Below, piece by piece: positions 43,784-53,450 of a DNA stretch of 64,000 nt. Source of the DNA: Psychrobacillus sp032154225 (GTDB lineage: Bacteria > Bacillota > Bacilli > Bacillales_A > Planococcaceae); the NCBI RefSeq assembly GCF_032154225.1, contig NZ_JALDYF010000001.1:186001-250000 (forward strand). Direction: 5' to 3'. The position numbers and the translations under genes are program-made. Within the stretch, counting starts at the first letter, position 1. Each line of letters starts with the position of its first letter. A model generated the notes under the pieces. The model was not told the DNA's origin and ran no database searches. It worked only from the letters and a program-made list of their open reading frames with translations.

Positions 43784-43800
43784 TTCACACGATTTGTGAA
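43784..43800. promoter_or_regulatory. Perfect palindrome just upstream of the qcrA -35 box
   Basis: TTCACA-CGATT-TGTGAA at about -43 to -60 relative to the qcrA start. The placement suits an activator or redox regulator, but the arms are oriented opposite to a Rex site and I do not assign a factor. Confidence 0.35.
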
Positions 43801-43831
43801 CTTTATGAACATTTATTGAAATAAACTGTCA

Positions 43832-44278
43832 CTAATTTGCCCATTTTTTCGCGAAAATAGGAATAAGTTGGCGAAGTTGGTCTTCTAACACAGAATTTTT
43901 CATTTTGGGATCCATTGATTCTAGTGGAATAGATGGAATCCACATAACGTTTTCTTCTTCCCCCATTGTACTCCATTCTTTATCAGAAGTAAGGAAAAAA
44001 ATATGTTTGAATTCTGCTTTTTTTAATTCTTCTTTCCAACTTTCTATTAATGACTGCTTGTCCTGCCCTTTCGTATAAGAAAAGGAAGGAAATAATACGA
44101 TCCTTCCTCGGAATTGATTTTCTACCGTATTTGACAACGATAATATAAAATCAGCTGCAGATGCCGCAAATTGGAATCCGTATTCAGAGCCATCTATTAG
44201 TGTTAGTGGAATTACTGCCGTATCTATATATTCTTTTTGCGCTTGAAAAACAGCACTATCTTTCCCATTCCAATGCAT
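43832..44278 (-). CDS. ypiF: YpiF family protein (DUF2487)
   Basis: 148 residues, soluble, no signal peptide. Opens MHWNGKDSAVFQAQKEYIDT and continues with GRIVLFPSFSYTK and KHIFFLTSDKEW. Unknown function; conserved between ypiB and qcrA in Bacillales, which hints at a link to the respiratory complex, but nothing in the sequence proves it. Confidence 0.85.
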   Translation of the reverse strand: MHWNGKDSAVFQAQKEYIDTAVIPLTLIDGSEYGFQFAASAADFILSLSNTVENQFRGRIVLFPSFSYTKGQDKQSLIESWKEELKKAEFKHIFFLTSDKEWSTMGEEENVMWIPSIPLESMDPKMKNSVLEDQLRQLIPIFAKKWAN

Positions 44279-44289
44279 GACAATCTCTC

Positions 44290-44841
44290 CTAAATCTTTT
44301 TGTGTTGTAGCTCATTCCATAATGCGGATAGCTCATAAAATTTTGTTTTATCATTTTGATCGATTGCTTCATCAATTTGTTTTTTCAATTGCTCTATCTG
44401 AAAAGAATGCAAGCTTTCTGTTAAAATGCTTTCTGCAATAAGTTGGTCTTTTTCACTAATATGCAAATACTTCGGCATATACGGATTTTCTTCTAACACT
44501 GCTAAATATTCCGTACTAGGTGGCATTGTTTGGAAATTTAGTTGTATATACATTTCTTCATCCGGGTGCAGCCTTAAATCATGAAAAGATTTCTCTGCGT
44601 CTGCTGTCATAATACTTCCCTTATAAAAGCGAAAAGGGATTCCAGAAGATGTTGTAACAGACATAACCATTGCTCGTGGACAATAATGCGCTTCCTCCAC
44701 AAAATGTACGTTATTTAATAATGTCTCGTGACTTATTAAGTAATTCAAGATCCACACGCATTCTCTTCTTTTCATTTGATACTTTTTTAAAAACCAACGG
44801 ACAAATTCTTTTTTCTCGCCAACTGAAACAGAAGCAGTCAC
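44290..44841 (-). CDS. ypiB: YpiB family protein (UPF0302)
   Basis: 183 residues. N-terminal EKKEFVRWFLKKYQMKRRECVWILNYL and the ending IDQNDKTKFYELSALWNEL are typical of the family. Function unknown. Starts at GTG 44841 with GGAGAGG ahead. It sits between the TPR gene ypiA (24 bp) and ypiF (11 bp). Confidence 0.88.
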   Translation of the reverse strand: MTASVSVGEKKEFVRWFLKKYQMKRRECVWILNYLISHETLLNNVHFVEEAHYCPRAMVMSVTTSSGIPFRFYKGSIMTADAEKSFHDLRLHPDEEMYIQLNFQTMPPSTEYLAVLEENPYMPKYLHISEKDQLIAESILTESLHSFQIEQLKKQIDEAIDQNDKTKFYELSALWNELQHKKI

Positions 44842-44865
44842 GTAACCTCTCCTTCCTTTACTTAG

Positions 44866-46110
44866 TTATTCACTCATCTCAAACCATGTGCTATTCTCAG
44901 GATCTAATTTTTGCAATAAAGCAACAACTCCCATTGCTTCTTCTCGTTTTCCATCTTCTAGCAAGAAATAGAAGTATTTCTCCAAAAACTGTGCATCCTC
45001 TTTAAGTTCAGTATATGCTAACTTATAAAATTCGTATGCTTTTTCATAAATTTCTAAACGCTCATACGCTGAAGCTAAAAATGGGTACATAGACGACCAT
45101 TCAAACTGGTCTTTTTTCAATGTTTCATACAGCTCTATCATATCTTCATCTTGCTCTTCCTTAGATAACAGGGAGGTTAACGTAAAAATAGCATCCATAT
45201 ATTCTGGATCTAACGCTATCGCTTCACGCAAAAACTTTTCCGCTTCTTTCACTCTACCCAATTTTAAAGAAATTTTACCTGCAAATAAATAATATTCTTT
45301 TTCAAACTCATCTCGAGCTATACCATCCTCAATTGCTTTTAGTGCTTCTTCATTGTTTTCAAGCATTGCATTCGCTTCTGCGAGTAACATATATGCCGAG
45401 AAATAATCTGGATCCATTCCCAATAAATTTTCTAAATGGTTAATAGCTGTGCTGTAATGTTGCACTTGAAAAGAAGCATACGCGGCATGAAATAATACGT
45501 CTGGCGCAACTTCTTTCTTCAGCGCTTCCGTATAATAAGGAATTGCTTCTTCATACGCTGCTCCCGCACTATATATTTCAGCAAGCTTCAAAGATAAATC
45601 AACTGCTGGAATTGTCTCTTGAACTGGAAGCAACTCCTCCATAATGCGTGCTGCTTCTAAATAACGGCCAGTTTCAAATAACAACTCACCTTTTGCATAC
45701 AAAAGTAAAGGCTCATTTGGAATTAGTGCAATTGCCTCATTTATCTTTTGCTCAGCCACTTCATAAAGCCCAATCATTTGATAATAGTCCGCCAAAGTTA
45801 ATAACGCTTGCGGATATGCTTCTGCCGATTTGTCTACGCTAGTTAAAAGATCTAACGCTTCATCTTCTTTGTCCATTTCCAATAAAAGCTGCGCTTGATC
45901 AATTTTCAACTGATTTTCTTCTGGAAATAAAAACTCAAGATGCTCTAATATTTTCAAAGCTTCTTGAAGATAGCCGTACTGAGAAAATATATCTGCAAGT
46001 TCATATTGTGCATCTGGATTTTCTTGCAATAGAAATGGTTCAAGCAGTGTCGTAATTTTTTCTACATTTCCTTCTTCCATCGCTTGTAGAAATGGTTGTA
46101 GTTTATCCAT
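44866..46110 (-). CDS. ypiA: TPR-repeat protein YpiA
   Basis: 414 residues made almost wholly of tetratricopeptide repeats (for example PQALLTLADYYQMIGLYEVAEQKINEAIAL, EPLLLYAKGELLFETGRYLEAARIMEELLP, DYFSAYMLLAEANAMLENNEEALKAIEDGI). An acidic cytoplasmic scaffold for protein interactions; partner unknown. Lies downstream of the aroA terminator and heads the ypiA-ypiB-ypiF group. Confidence 0.88.
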   Translation of the reverse strand: MDKLQPFLQAMEEGNVEKITTLLEPFLLQENPDAQYELADIFSQYGYLQEALKILEHLEFLFPEENQLKIDQAQLLLEMDKEDEALDLLTSVDKSAEAYPQALLTLADYYQMIGLYEVAEQKINEAIALIPNEPLLLYAKGELLFETGRYLEAARIMEELLPVQETIPAVDLSLKLAEIYSAGAAYEEAIPYYTEALKKEVAPDVLFHAAYASFQVQHYSTAINHLENLLGMDPDYFSAYMLLAEANAMLENNEEALKAIEDGIARDEFEKEYYLFAGKISLKLGRVKEAEKFLREAIALDPEYMDAIFTLTSLLSKEEQDEDMIELYETLKKDQFEWSSMYPFLASAYERLEIYEKAYEFYKLAYTELKEDAQFLEKYFYFLLEDGKREEAMGVVALLQKLDPENSTWFEMSE

Positions 46111-46175
46111 CTAAATCACCCGTCCTTTTAGTATCCCATTAATCGTACAGGACAGATTCATGTCATACAAGTAAA

Positions 46176-46199
46176 AAACTCTCCGGTAAGGGAGAGTTT
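46176..46199 (-). terminator. Terminator of the aro operon
   Basis: AAACTCTCC (46176-46184) with GGAGAGTTT (46191-46199). Plus-strand A6 at 46173-46178 gives U on the minus strand. It lies directly after the aroA stop. Confidence 0.85.
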
Positions 46200-46201
46200 C
46201 A

Positions 46202-47494
46202 TCATTTTACGATTGTTGCAAGCTGTTCAAAGAAGTTTGGATAAGAAACAGCGATACATGCTTCGTTATCGATTGTTACTGCGCTCGATGTAATGAGAGA
46301 AGCAATTGCAGCCATCATACCAATTCGGTGGTCTCCATACGTTTTTAAATCGCCACCATGCAAAGGAGTTGGCCCTTCTATTACCATCCCATCTGCTGTT
46401 GCGGAAATAGTCGCACCGAGTTTCTTTAATTCATTCACAACAGCATCAATGCGGTTTGTTTCTTTCACTTTTAGTTCTTCCGCATCTTTAATAATCGTTT
46501 TACCAGTTGCTTGCGTTGCTAGAAGTGCAAGAATAGGTATCTCATCGATCAATCTTGGGATTAAGTCGCCACTAATTACAGAACTTTTTAATGTAGAAGT
46601 TTCAACTGTAATATCCCCTATTTCTTCATGGCTCACATTGTTTAATGCTTGTATCGTTATTTTTGCATTCATCGCTTGAAGTACATCAAGAATTCCTGTT
46701 CTCGTTTCATTTAAGCCTACATTTTGCAAAGTGAGCTTACTATTAGGAACAATAGCACCTGCAACTAGAAAGAATGCTGCGGACGAAATATCTCCCGGCA
46801 CAACGACATGTGTTCCAGTTAAAGTTTGCCCACCTTTAAAACGAATCGTCTTGTCTTCCACCGAAATAGTCGCACCAAAATGTTGCAACATTTTCTCCGT
46901 ATGATCACGAGACGTTTCTGTTTCAATTACGACTGTTTCCCCTTCTGCATTTAAAGCTGCAAGTAGTATAGCTGATTTCACTTGTGCGCTCGCAACAGGC
47001 ATCTTATATGTAATGCCTTGCAGTTTCGTTCCCTCAATCGCAATCGGCGTATATTGTCCACTTTCACGTCCAATAAAAGATGCACCCATTAGCTTTAAAG
47101 GATCTGTTACTCGTTTCATCGGGCGTTTTTGAATAGATTCATCTCCAATTAATACGGAGGAAATAGATGAACCTGCAAGAATTCCTAACATAAGACGTGT
47201 TGTTGTACCAGAATTCCCTGTATATAAAATTTCATCTGGCTCTTTCCAAGCATCCATCCCGTTACTATGAACCGACACGTTTTCGCCGTCTACAGAAATT
47301 TTGACTCCTAATTTTGAAAAGCAGTCGATTGTGCTTAAGCAATCATCGCTTTGTAAAAAACCTTCAACTGTCGTTGTCCCTTCTGCAATCGCTCCAAACA
47401 TGATGGAACGATGAGAAATCGATTTATCTCCAGGTATTCGAAGTGAACCTTGCAAGGAAGGTTGTGCATAATCTAATACTTTACTCACTGTCAT
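46202..47494 (-). CDS. aroA: 3-phosphoshikimate 1-carboxyvinyltransferase (EPSP synthase)
   Basis: 430 residues; called aroE in B. subtilis. Transfers enolpyruvyl from PEP to shikimate-3-phosphate. LRIPGDKSISHRSIMFGAIAEG holds the N-terminal active-site Lys, YTGNSGTTTRLMLGILAGS the PEP-binding loop, and KETNRI plus YGDHRIGMM later active-site residues. The loop has GNSGTTTR rather than the GNAGTAMR type, as in class II (Gram-positive) enzymes. Last gene of aroC-aroB-aroH-hisC-tyrA-aroA. Confidence 0.95.
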   Translation of the reverse strand: MTVSKVLDYAQPSLQGSLRIPGDKSISHRSIMFGAIAEGTTTVEGFLQSDDCLSTIDCFSKLGVKISVDGENVSVHSNGMDAWKEPDEILYTGNSGTTTRLMLGILAGSSISSVLIGDESIQKRPMKRVTDPLKLMGASFIGRESGQYTPIAIEGTKLQGITYKMPVASAQVKSAILLAALNAEGETVVIETETSRDHTEKMLQHFGATISVEDKTIRFKGGQTLTGTHVVVPGDISSAAFFLVAGAIVPNSKLTLQNVGLNETRTGILDVLQAMNAKITIQALNNVSHEEIGDITVETSTLKSSVISGDLIPRLIDEIPILALLATQATGKTIIKDAEELKVKETNRIDAVVNELKKLGATISATADGMVIEGPTPLHGGDLKTYGDHRIGMMAAIASLITSSAVTIDNEACIAVSYPNFFEQLATIVK

Positions 47495-47502
47495 TTCCTC
47501 CC

Positions 47503-48603
47503 TTAAGAAATATATGTTTCAAAAGTCGTATTATTAGCTATACATTGAACGCCTCGCGCTCGATCATCCATTGTTTGAAAACTAATAACTAAAATACCAA
47601 ATATATCTTCTCGTGTTTCCACAATTCGTAAGTTTGTAATACTAATATTATCTTTTGCTAAATAGCCAATCACTTCCGCAATGACCCCTGCATAGTCCGG
47701 TACGTCTATGTATAAATCGTACACGGTGAACATTGCACCCTGCGCAGTTATTGGTAAGTCATCTCGAATTTGTTTTGCAGTCGAAAAATAACTTTCTATT
47801 TCTTTTTCATCTGCATGGAGCAATAGATTTTGAAGGTTTATCATTTCATTTGTCCAAACTTGAAGCTGATTGCTCAATTCTTGTCTGTTTTGAACGGTAA
47901 TATCTCGCCACATAATTGGATTTGCAGATGCAATTCTTGTTAAATCACGAAATCCACCCGCTGCTAGCTGCCTCGTAAATGGAAACCGCTCATTTTCTCC
48001 AGCCAGTTGATGCACGAGAGATGCAGCGACTAGATGAGGGAAATGACTTACAACAGCAGTCATATGATCATGCTCTTCTGCATTTACTTGTACAATTTTT
48101 GCTTTCGTAACTTCCAAAAGGTCGGAAAGAATTTTCGCTTCTTTTTTATTTTCATTTGGAAATGGAGTAAGCATATAATACGCATTTTCAAATAGATGAG
48201 AACGCGCTGCTTCGACTCCACTTTTATGAGAGCCGGCCATTGGATGTCCGCCGATGAATGTAATGCCGAGTTCTCTTAACTTCTCGGCAGCTTTCATAAT
48301 TTCTTTTTTTGTACTACCAGTATCTGTCACAATGACATCGTTTTTTAACTGCCAGTTAGACATTTCATCCATTAATCGAATTGTTTCATTCACAGGAGTT
48401 GCGAACACAATTACATCTGCAAGTTCCGCGGCATCTTTCGTATGGATCGCCATTTCATCAATGACTCCGATTCTTTTCGCCGTTCGAACTGTATGGATAT
48501 CCGCATCAAACCCAATAATCGACACATCTGCATTACGCTTTAAGCCAAGTGCTAAAGAGCCTCCAATAAGCCCAAGCCCTATAATAAGTACGGTCCGATT
48601 CAT
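47503..48603 (-). CDS. tyrA: Prephenate dehydrogenase with ACT domain
   Basis: 366 residues. Oxidative decarboxylation of prephenate to 4-hydroxyphenylpyruvate for tyrosine. NAD motif GLGLIGGSLALGLKR at 8-22, FIGGHPMAGSHKSGVEAA with the catalytic His, HLVAASLVHQLAG region; a C-terminal ACT domain (about 295-366, YDLYIDVPDYAGVIAEVIGYLAKDNISITNLRIVE) for feedback control. Start overlaps the hisC stop by one base. Confidence 0.94.
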   Translation of the reverse strand: MNRTVLIIGLGLIGGSLALGLKRNADVSIIGFDADIHTVRTAKRIGVIDEMAIHTKDAAELADVIVFATPVNETIRLMDEMSNWQLKNDVIVTDTGSTKKEIMKAAEKLRELGITFIGGHPMAGSHKSGVEAARSHLFENAYYMLTPFPNENKKEAKILSDLLEVTKAKIVQVNAEEHDHMTAVVSHFPHLVAASLVHQLAGENERFPFTRQLAAGGFRDLTRIASANPIMWRDITVQNRQELSNQLQVWTNEMINLQNLLLHADEKEIESYFSTAKQIRDDLPITAQGAMFTVYDLYIDVPDYAGVIAEVIGYLAKDNISITNLRIVETREDIFGILVISFQTMDDRARGVQCIANNTTFETYIS

Positions 48604-49700
48604 TACAGTACGCCTTCCTCTTGTAAAACTTCATCTAATTTTTGCAATAAAGCAGTATTTTGTTCTTCCGTACCAATCGTAATTCGAAGATATCCAGGCG
48701 TACCTAGAGCATTTCCGCTACGGACGATAAACCCACGCTTCATCAGCCCTTGGAATACCACATCACTATCAGCTTTCACTTCCATTAAAATGAAGTTTGC
48801 TTGAGAAGGATAATAATCTAGATTACGCGCTTCGCAATATGCCTCAAATTGCTTCTTCCCAGCGTTATTTTGAACTTTACATTGCTGAATAAACGCTTGA
48901 TCTTCTAAACCGATGATTGCTACATTTTGGCTTAGCAATGTATTGTTAAATGGTTCACGTGTTGGCTCTAACTGACCGATTACTTCTTCCGAACCAATTG
49001 CATAGCCTACACGGAAGCTTGCTAAACCATACGCTTTCGAGAATGTACGAAGGATTAAAACATTTGGATGCTTTTCTAAAAGCCCAATGGAATCTTCGTA
49101 CGATTCATCCGTTATGTATTCCGTATACGCTTCGTCTAAAACGATTAATACATCGCTTGGAGCTTTCTCTACAAACTTTTTAATCGCTTGACTTGGCGTT
49201 AGTGTACCAGTCGGATTATTCGGGTTACAAATCCATACGACAGCTGTATTTTCATCTATTGCTTCATACATTTTATCTAAATCATGCTCACCGTTCACCA
49301 AAGGTACTTCTCTTACTACAGCGCCTTCAATAACTGCGTTATGCTTGTATTGACCGAATGTAATGTTCGCAGCAACCATATTCATCGTCGGTTGCAATAA
49401 AGCTCTAGAAATCATTAAAATAATATCATCCGAACCATTTCCGAATAATAATTGGTTTTCAGATATATTTACATGACTTGCTACTGCTGCACGTAATTCC
49501 GTTGCATAGCCATCTGGATAAAGAGCAAAATTAATATTTGCACTTGTTAAATATGCTTTTACTTTAGGAGAAGCTCCATACGGATTTTCATTCGAAGCAA
49601 GTTTTATCACTTGATCTAGATTAAACATTTTCTTTACTTCATCCATTGTTTTTCCTGGCTGATACGCTTGTAAACCTGCAATTTGTTTTTTGAATTTCAT
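48603..49700 (-). CDS. hisC: Histidinol-phosphate / aromatic aminotransferase
   Basis: 365 residues, fold type I PLP enzyme. LASNENPYGASPKV, NPNNPTGTLTP, VLDEAYTEY (Asp and Tyr contacting PLP), and the Schiff-base Lys in RTFSKAYGLASFRVGYA. In Bacillus the enzyme serves histidine and Tyr/Phe synthesis, which fits its place between aroH and tyrA. Confidence 0.94.
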   Translation of the reverse strand: MKFKKQIAGLQAYQPGKTMDEVKKMFNLDQVIKLASNENPYGASPKVKAYLTSANINFALYPDGYATELRAAVASHVNISENQLLFGNGSDDIILMISRALLQPTMNMVAANITFGQYKHNAVIEGAVVREVPLVNGEHDLDKMYEAIDENTAVVWICNPNNPTGTLTPSQAIKKFVEKAPSDVLIVLDEAYTEYITDESYEDSIGLLEKHPNVLILRTFSKAYGLASFRVGYAIGSEEVIGQLEPTREPFNNTLLSQNVAIIGLEDQAFIQQCKVQNNAGKKQFEAYCEARNLDYYPSQANFILMEVKADSDVVFQGLMKRGFIVRSGNALGTPGYLRITIGTEEQNTALLQKLDEVLQEEGVL

Positions 49701-49724
49701 CCTAAAGCTCCTCGTTTCTCTCCA

Positions 49725-50087
49725 TTATTTGATTAAATCAGGTCGTAGTTGCACAGCATTATTTAAGTATATATGTTGGATATCTTGTTGGTTTTTATCC
49801 GTATTTACATGCATTAATAGTCGAATACATTTTTCTAAAGAGCCTGGTACATTCATTTCATGTGTACACATAACCGGAACGTACGACCATCCTTCTATAC
49901 TTCTAACCGCTCTTGCTGGAAAGGCGGAAGAAATATCCGTTGTCGTCGATATAATGACAGAAGCAACATATTCTGGGTCAATCCCATTTGCTTTTACCAT
50001 TTCTAAAGCAAGTCTTTCCGTTTCCTTCAACACTTGCTCATTCGAATCTTCTGTTACTGTTGTTGCCCCTCTTATGCCTCTTATCAC
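49725..50087 (-). CDS. aroH: Chorismate mutase, AroH type
   Basis: 120 residues. Trimeric monofunctional mutase: MIRGIRGATTVTEDSNEQVLKE holds the first active-site Arg, ISTTTDISSAFPARAVRSI and VPVMCTHEMNVPGSLEKCIRLLMH the rest. GTG start at 50087 abuts the aroB stop, with GGAGGGG ahead. B. subtilis places the trp genes directly after aroH; here hisC follows after 24 bp. Confidence 0.94.
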   Translation of the reverse strand: MIRGIRGATTVTEDSNEQVLKETERLALEMVKANGIDPEYVASVIISTTTDISSAFPARAVRSIEGWSYVPVMCTHEMNVPGSLEKCIRLLMHVNTDKNQQDIQHIYLNNAVQLRPDLIK

Positions 50088-51176
50088 TTACTGCCCCTCC
50101 TCAATCCACTTCCTAAATTCCTCATCACATTTTTGTACTTCTTCCATCGAAATCGTTTTGACAAACGGCTCTCCGATTTTTTGAAGTAAAGCAAAATGAA
50201 GCTCTCCGTTAGTCGTTTTTTTATCTTTTAACATGAAGCTTGCTAATTCATTGAAATCGCAAGCAAGTACATGTTGAAAATTGTATCCAAGCTTTTGTGC
50301 AAGTGTATACAGTTGAAAGGCAGATGAAGATTCTAATTCCCCATGAATTTCACTTAACATTAACGCAGGAATCATACCAATCATTACTGCTTCCCCATGC
50401 GTAATTTTGCCATAACCAATAGATGCTTCGATTGCATGACCATATGTATGACCAAAATTTAAATATTTTCTATACGATTGCTCTGTTTCATCTAACTCTA
50501 CAATATGTGCCTTCACTCGAATTCCTTTTTCTAACCAAACGAGCAATTCATCTTTTTGTATTGTTTCAATACTCGTTAAAGAATAAAACTCCTGAAACCA
50601 GTTACGATCGCTTATAATGGCATGTTTGATTACTTCCGCCATACCAGAGCGCACTTCTTCTACTGGCAATGTTGCTAAAAAATGAAAATCATATAATACT
50701 TCTGACGGCTGATAAAAAGCACCTATCATATTTTTTCCATTTGGATGATTGATCGCTGTCTTTCCACCAACTGCGCTATCATGTGCTAAAATGGTTGTTG
50801 GAATTTGATAAAAAGGAATCCCTCGCATAAATGTAGCAGCAACGAAACCTGTTAAATCTCCTACAGCCCCTCCCCCTAACGCAAGCAAGACTGAATTGCG
50901 TGAACAATTCTCTTGCAATAAAAACGTTTGAACTTGAAAATAAGATTCAAACGTTTTACATGCTTCCCCATTAGGAACAACATACATTTTGAAAGGTAAT
51001 GAAAAATTTTCTCGAAAATACGTTTCGTGCAAGCTCCAAACATGCTCATCCGTAACAACGACAATTTGATCCGCTTTTTTCATTTTCTCCGAAATTCTAT
51101 GACAAAACTCACTTAATATATTTTCCCCTAAATGGACTTCATACGAGGCAGTTGTTGTTTTAACTGGAATAATCAT
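50088..51176 (-). CDS. aroB: 3-dehydroquinate synthase
   Basis: 362 residues, NAD- and zinc-dependent. LALGGGAVGDLTGFVAATFMRG is the nucleotide-binding Gly-rich loop, PTTILAHDSAVGGKTAINHPNGKNMIGAFYQP the conserved central block, and HTYGHAIE plus HGEAVMIGM contain zinc ligands. Lies 4 bp after aroC. Confidence 0.95.
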   Translation of the reverse strand: MIIPVKTTTASYEVHLGENILSEFCHRISEKMKKADQIVVVTDEHVWSLHETYFRENFSLPFKMYVVPNGEACKTFESYFQVQTFLLQENCSRNSVLLALGGGAVGDLTGFVAATFMRGIPFYQIPTTILAHDSAVGGKTAINHPNGKNMIGAFYQPSEVLYDFHFLATLPVEEVRSGMAEVIKHAIISDRNWFQEFYSLTSIETIQKDELLVWLEKGIRVKAHIVELDETEQSYRKYLNFGHTYGHAIEASIGYGKITHGEAVMIGMIPALMLSEIHGELESSSAFQLYTLAQKLGYNFQHVLACDFNELASFMLKDKKTTNGELHFALLQKIGEPFVKTISMEEVQKCDEEFRKWIEEGQ

Positions 51177-51180
51177 TTTG

Positions 51181-52362
51181 TTAAAACCCCTTTGTGTAAG
51201 CTCTATGTCTTTCTACTTCCGCTTTTAATAGCTCGATTTGATCTCCATTAAACGTATCTAATACAGCCGCTGCAACTTCCCAAGCAATAACTGCTTCTGC
51301 AACTACAGATGCTGCTGGCACCGCACAACTATCAGAACGTTCAATACTTGCTTTGAAAGGCTCTTTCGTATCAATATCTACACTTTGTAAAGGTTTATAA
51401 AGTGTTGGAATTGGTTTCATTACCCCTCTTACAACAATTGGCATTCCTGTTGACATACCGCCTTCTAAACCACCTAGACGATTTGTATCACGCGTATATC
51501 CAGTTTCTTCATTCCAAGAAATTTGGTCATGCACTTGGCTGCCAAATAAATTAGCCATTTCAAACCCTAATCCAACCTCGACACCTTTAAACGCATTAAT
51601 ACTCATCATAGCCATTGCAAGTTTACCATCTAGTTTTCGGTCGTAATGAACATAACTACCTACTCCCGCCGGCATACCTTCAACGATTACTTCTACAACA
51701 CCACCAATTGTATCTCCAGCTTTTTTCGCTTCGTCAATTGCTGTAACCATTTTGGCAGAAGCTTCTGAATCTAAACAATATACTGGATCCTCTTCTACAA
51801 TGTTTCTAATTTCTTCTACTGTTTTTCCAGTTGTTAAGCTTAAATCTGCTTCAATTCCACCGATTTTCGTCACATGTGCAACAACCGAAATCCCTAATTG
51901 CTTTAACAGTTGTTTCGCTACTGCCCCTACTGCAACTCGCACAGTCGTTTCTCTCGCTGAAGAGCGTTCTAGTACATTACGTAAATCACGATGACCGTAC
52001 TTCATGCCTCCAACTAAATCTGCATGCCCCGGACGTGGTCTTGTTATTTGCCTTTTAATATCCTCTGGGTCTACTTCCTCCCCTAGAGGCTCAATTCCCA
52101 TAATATTCGTCCAATGCTTCCAATCATCATTGTTTACGACAAGGCATACTGGAGAGCCTAATGTTTTCCCGTGGCGAACACCCGCTGTAATTGCCACTGT
52201 ATCTGTTTCAATTTGCATTCTTCTTCCACGGCCATGGCCGCCTTGTCGACGCTTCAACTCTTTGTTTATATGTTCACCTGTAATTTCTAATTGGGCTGGT
52301 AACCCTTCAATAATTGCTGTTAATTGTGGTCCATGAGACTCACCTGCTGTTAAATAACGCAT
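51181..52362 (-). CDS. aroC: Chorismate synthase
   Basis: 393 residues; aroF in B. subtilis. FMN-dependent anti-elimination of EPSP to chorismate. N-terminal MRYLTAGESHGPQL, RRQGGHGRGRRM, RPRPGHADLVGGMKYG, RSSARETTVRVAVGA and GGLEGGMSTGMPIVVR are all present. ATG at 52362 has AAGGGAGAAA ahead; the frame opens 18 bp earlier. First gene of the aromatic operon, downstream of cheR. Confidence 0.95.
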   Translation of the reverse strand: MRYLTAGESHGPQLTAIIEGLPAQLEITGEHINKELKRRQGGHGRGRRMQIETDTVAITAGVRHGKTLGSPVCLVVNNDDWKHWTNIMGIEPLGEEVDPEDIKRQITRPRPGHADLVGGMKYGHRDLRNVLERSSARETTVRVAVGAVAKQLLKQLGISVVAHVTKIGGIEADLSLTTGKTVEEIRNIVEEDPVYCLDSEASAKMVTAIDEAKKAGDTIGGVVEVIVEGMPAGVGSYVHYDRKLDGKLAMAMMSINAFKGVEVGLGFEMANLFGSQVHDQISWNEETGYTRDTNRLGGLEGGMSTGMPIVVRGVMKPIPTLYKPLQSVDIDTKEPFKASIERSDSCAVPAASVVAEAVIAWEVAAAVLDTFNGDQIELLKAEVERHRAYTKGF

Positions 52363-52441
52363 GATACTTTCTCCCTTCAACTCGCTAAAGTATTTAATAC
52401 ACTATATCAAAATTTTTATTCAAAGTATAGAGCTAAAAAGA

Positions 52442-52469
52442 AAACTGTCCGATTGTTACTGGACAGTTT
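52442..52469 (-). terminator. Terminator of cheR
   Basis: AAACTGTCC (52442-52450) and GGACAGTTT (52461-52469) with a 10-nt loop and A-rich plus-strand sequence to the left (U-rich on the minus strand). It separates cheR from aroC. Confidence 0.8.
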
Positions 52470-52475
52470 CATAGT

Positions 52476-53246
52476 TTATTTTTTCCGATAAAAAAATGTG
52501 TCTTCGGTATCAAAACCATATTTACCCGGATTAAATATTTGCTCGGTACTACCTACAAACAAAATACCTCCTGGGCGTAGTGAATCGCTAAAGCTTTGAT
52601 AGATTTGGTCTTTCGCTTCCTCTGTAAAATAAATCATCACATTTCGACAAATGATTAAGTCATAGTTTTTGTCGTATGTATCTTTTAATAAATTATGTTT
52701 TTTGAAAGTAACCGTCTTTTTAATAGCTTCATCTACTTTATAAAATTGTCCTTGTTCTTCAAAGTACTTTTTCTTCATATCACTTGGAACTTCTGCTAAT
52801 GATCTTTCAGGATATATACCTACCTTTGCACGTGAAATAGCATTTTCATCTAAGTCAGTTGCATTGATAGACACTTGTGTAAGTGGTACATGATTCGACA
52901 AAACCATGGCAGTTGTATATGGCTCTTCTCCAGTCGAACATGCTGCACTCCATATTTTTAATTTTTTATTTTCTGCTAATAGTTTCGGAAATATTTTGTT
53001 TTGTAAAACTTCCCAACGCTTTCCGTTACGGTAAAATTCTGATACATTGATTGTCATTCTATCCAAAAATTCATTCATTAGGTCACGATCATTATCTAAT
53101 GCTCCGAAAAAATCAACAAAGTTTTTGTATCCTTTTTTTTCGTATAATGAAGTAAGTCGACGTCTCATTTGCGCTTCTTTGTAAGCTGCAAGATCAATAC
53201 CGGTTTTTCTCTTTATCGATTCTACAAATTTTATGTAATCTGGCAT
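52476..53246 (-). CDS. cheR: CheR protein-glutamate methyltransferase
   Basis: 256 residues. Methylates glutamates of chemoreceptors with SAM. N-terminal helical domain (FVESIKRKTGIDLAAYKEAQMRRRL with the basic receptor-contact region), TINVSEFYRNGKRW, SAACSTGEEPYTTAMVLS as the SAM motif, IICRNVMIYF and LFVGSTEQI. Standard place between ndk and aroC. It implies a motile organism with chemotaxis genes elsewhere. Confidence 0.95.
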   Translation of the reverse strand: MPDYIKFVESIKRKTGIDLAAYKEAQMRRRLTSLYEKKGYKNFVDFFGALDNDRDLMNEFLDRMTINVSEFYRNGKRWEVLQNKIFPKLLAENKKLKIWSAACSTGEEPYTTAMVLSNHVPLTQVSINATDLDENAISRAKVGIYPERSLAEVPSDMKKKYFEEQGQFYKVDEAIKKTVTFKKHNLLKDTYDKNYDLIICRNVMIYFTEEAKDQIYQSFSDSLRPGGILFVGSTEQIFNPGKYGFDTEDTFFYRKK

Positions 53247-53450
53247 GTGACATCTATCCTTTCAAGATTCCTAAGTATAGTATATCGTATTCAGAACATT
53301 TAAGATATACGAAGATGGGAGGTATATGTGAACAGGTCTGTTGATTATCCTATTTCTTAAAAATTTGTGCTAATAGGAAAAAAACTAATACCCTTTAATA
53401 CTAAAACACTCGTTTTCGACTTGCATTACGTCCTCATTCGTACTTTTGAT

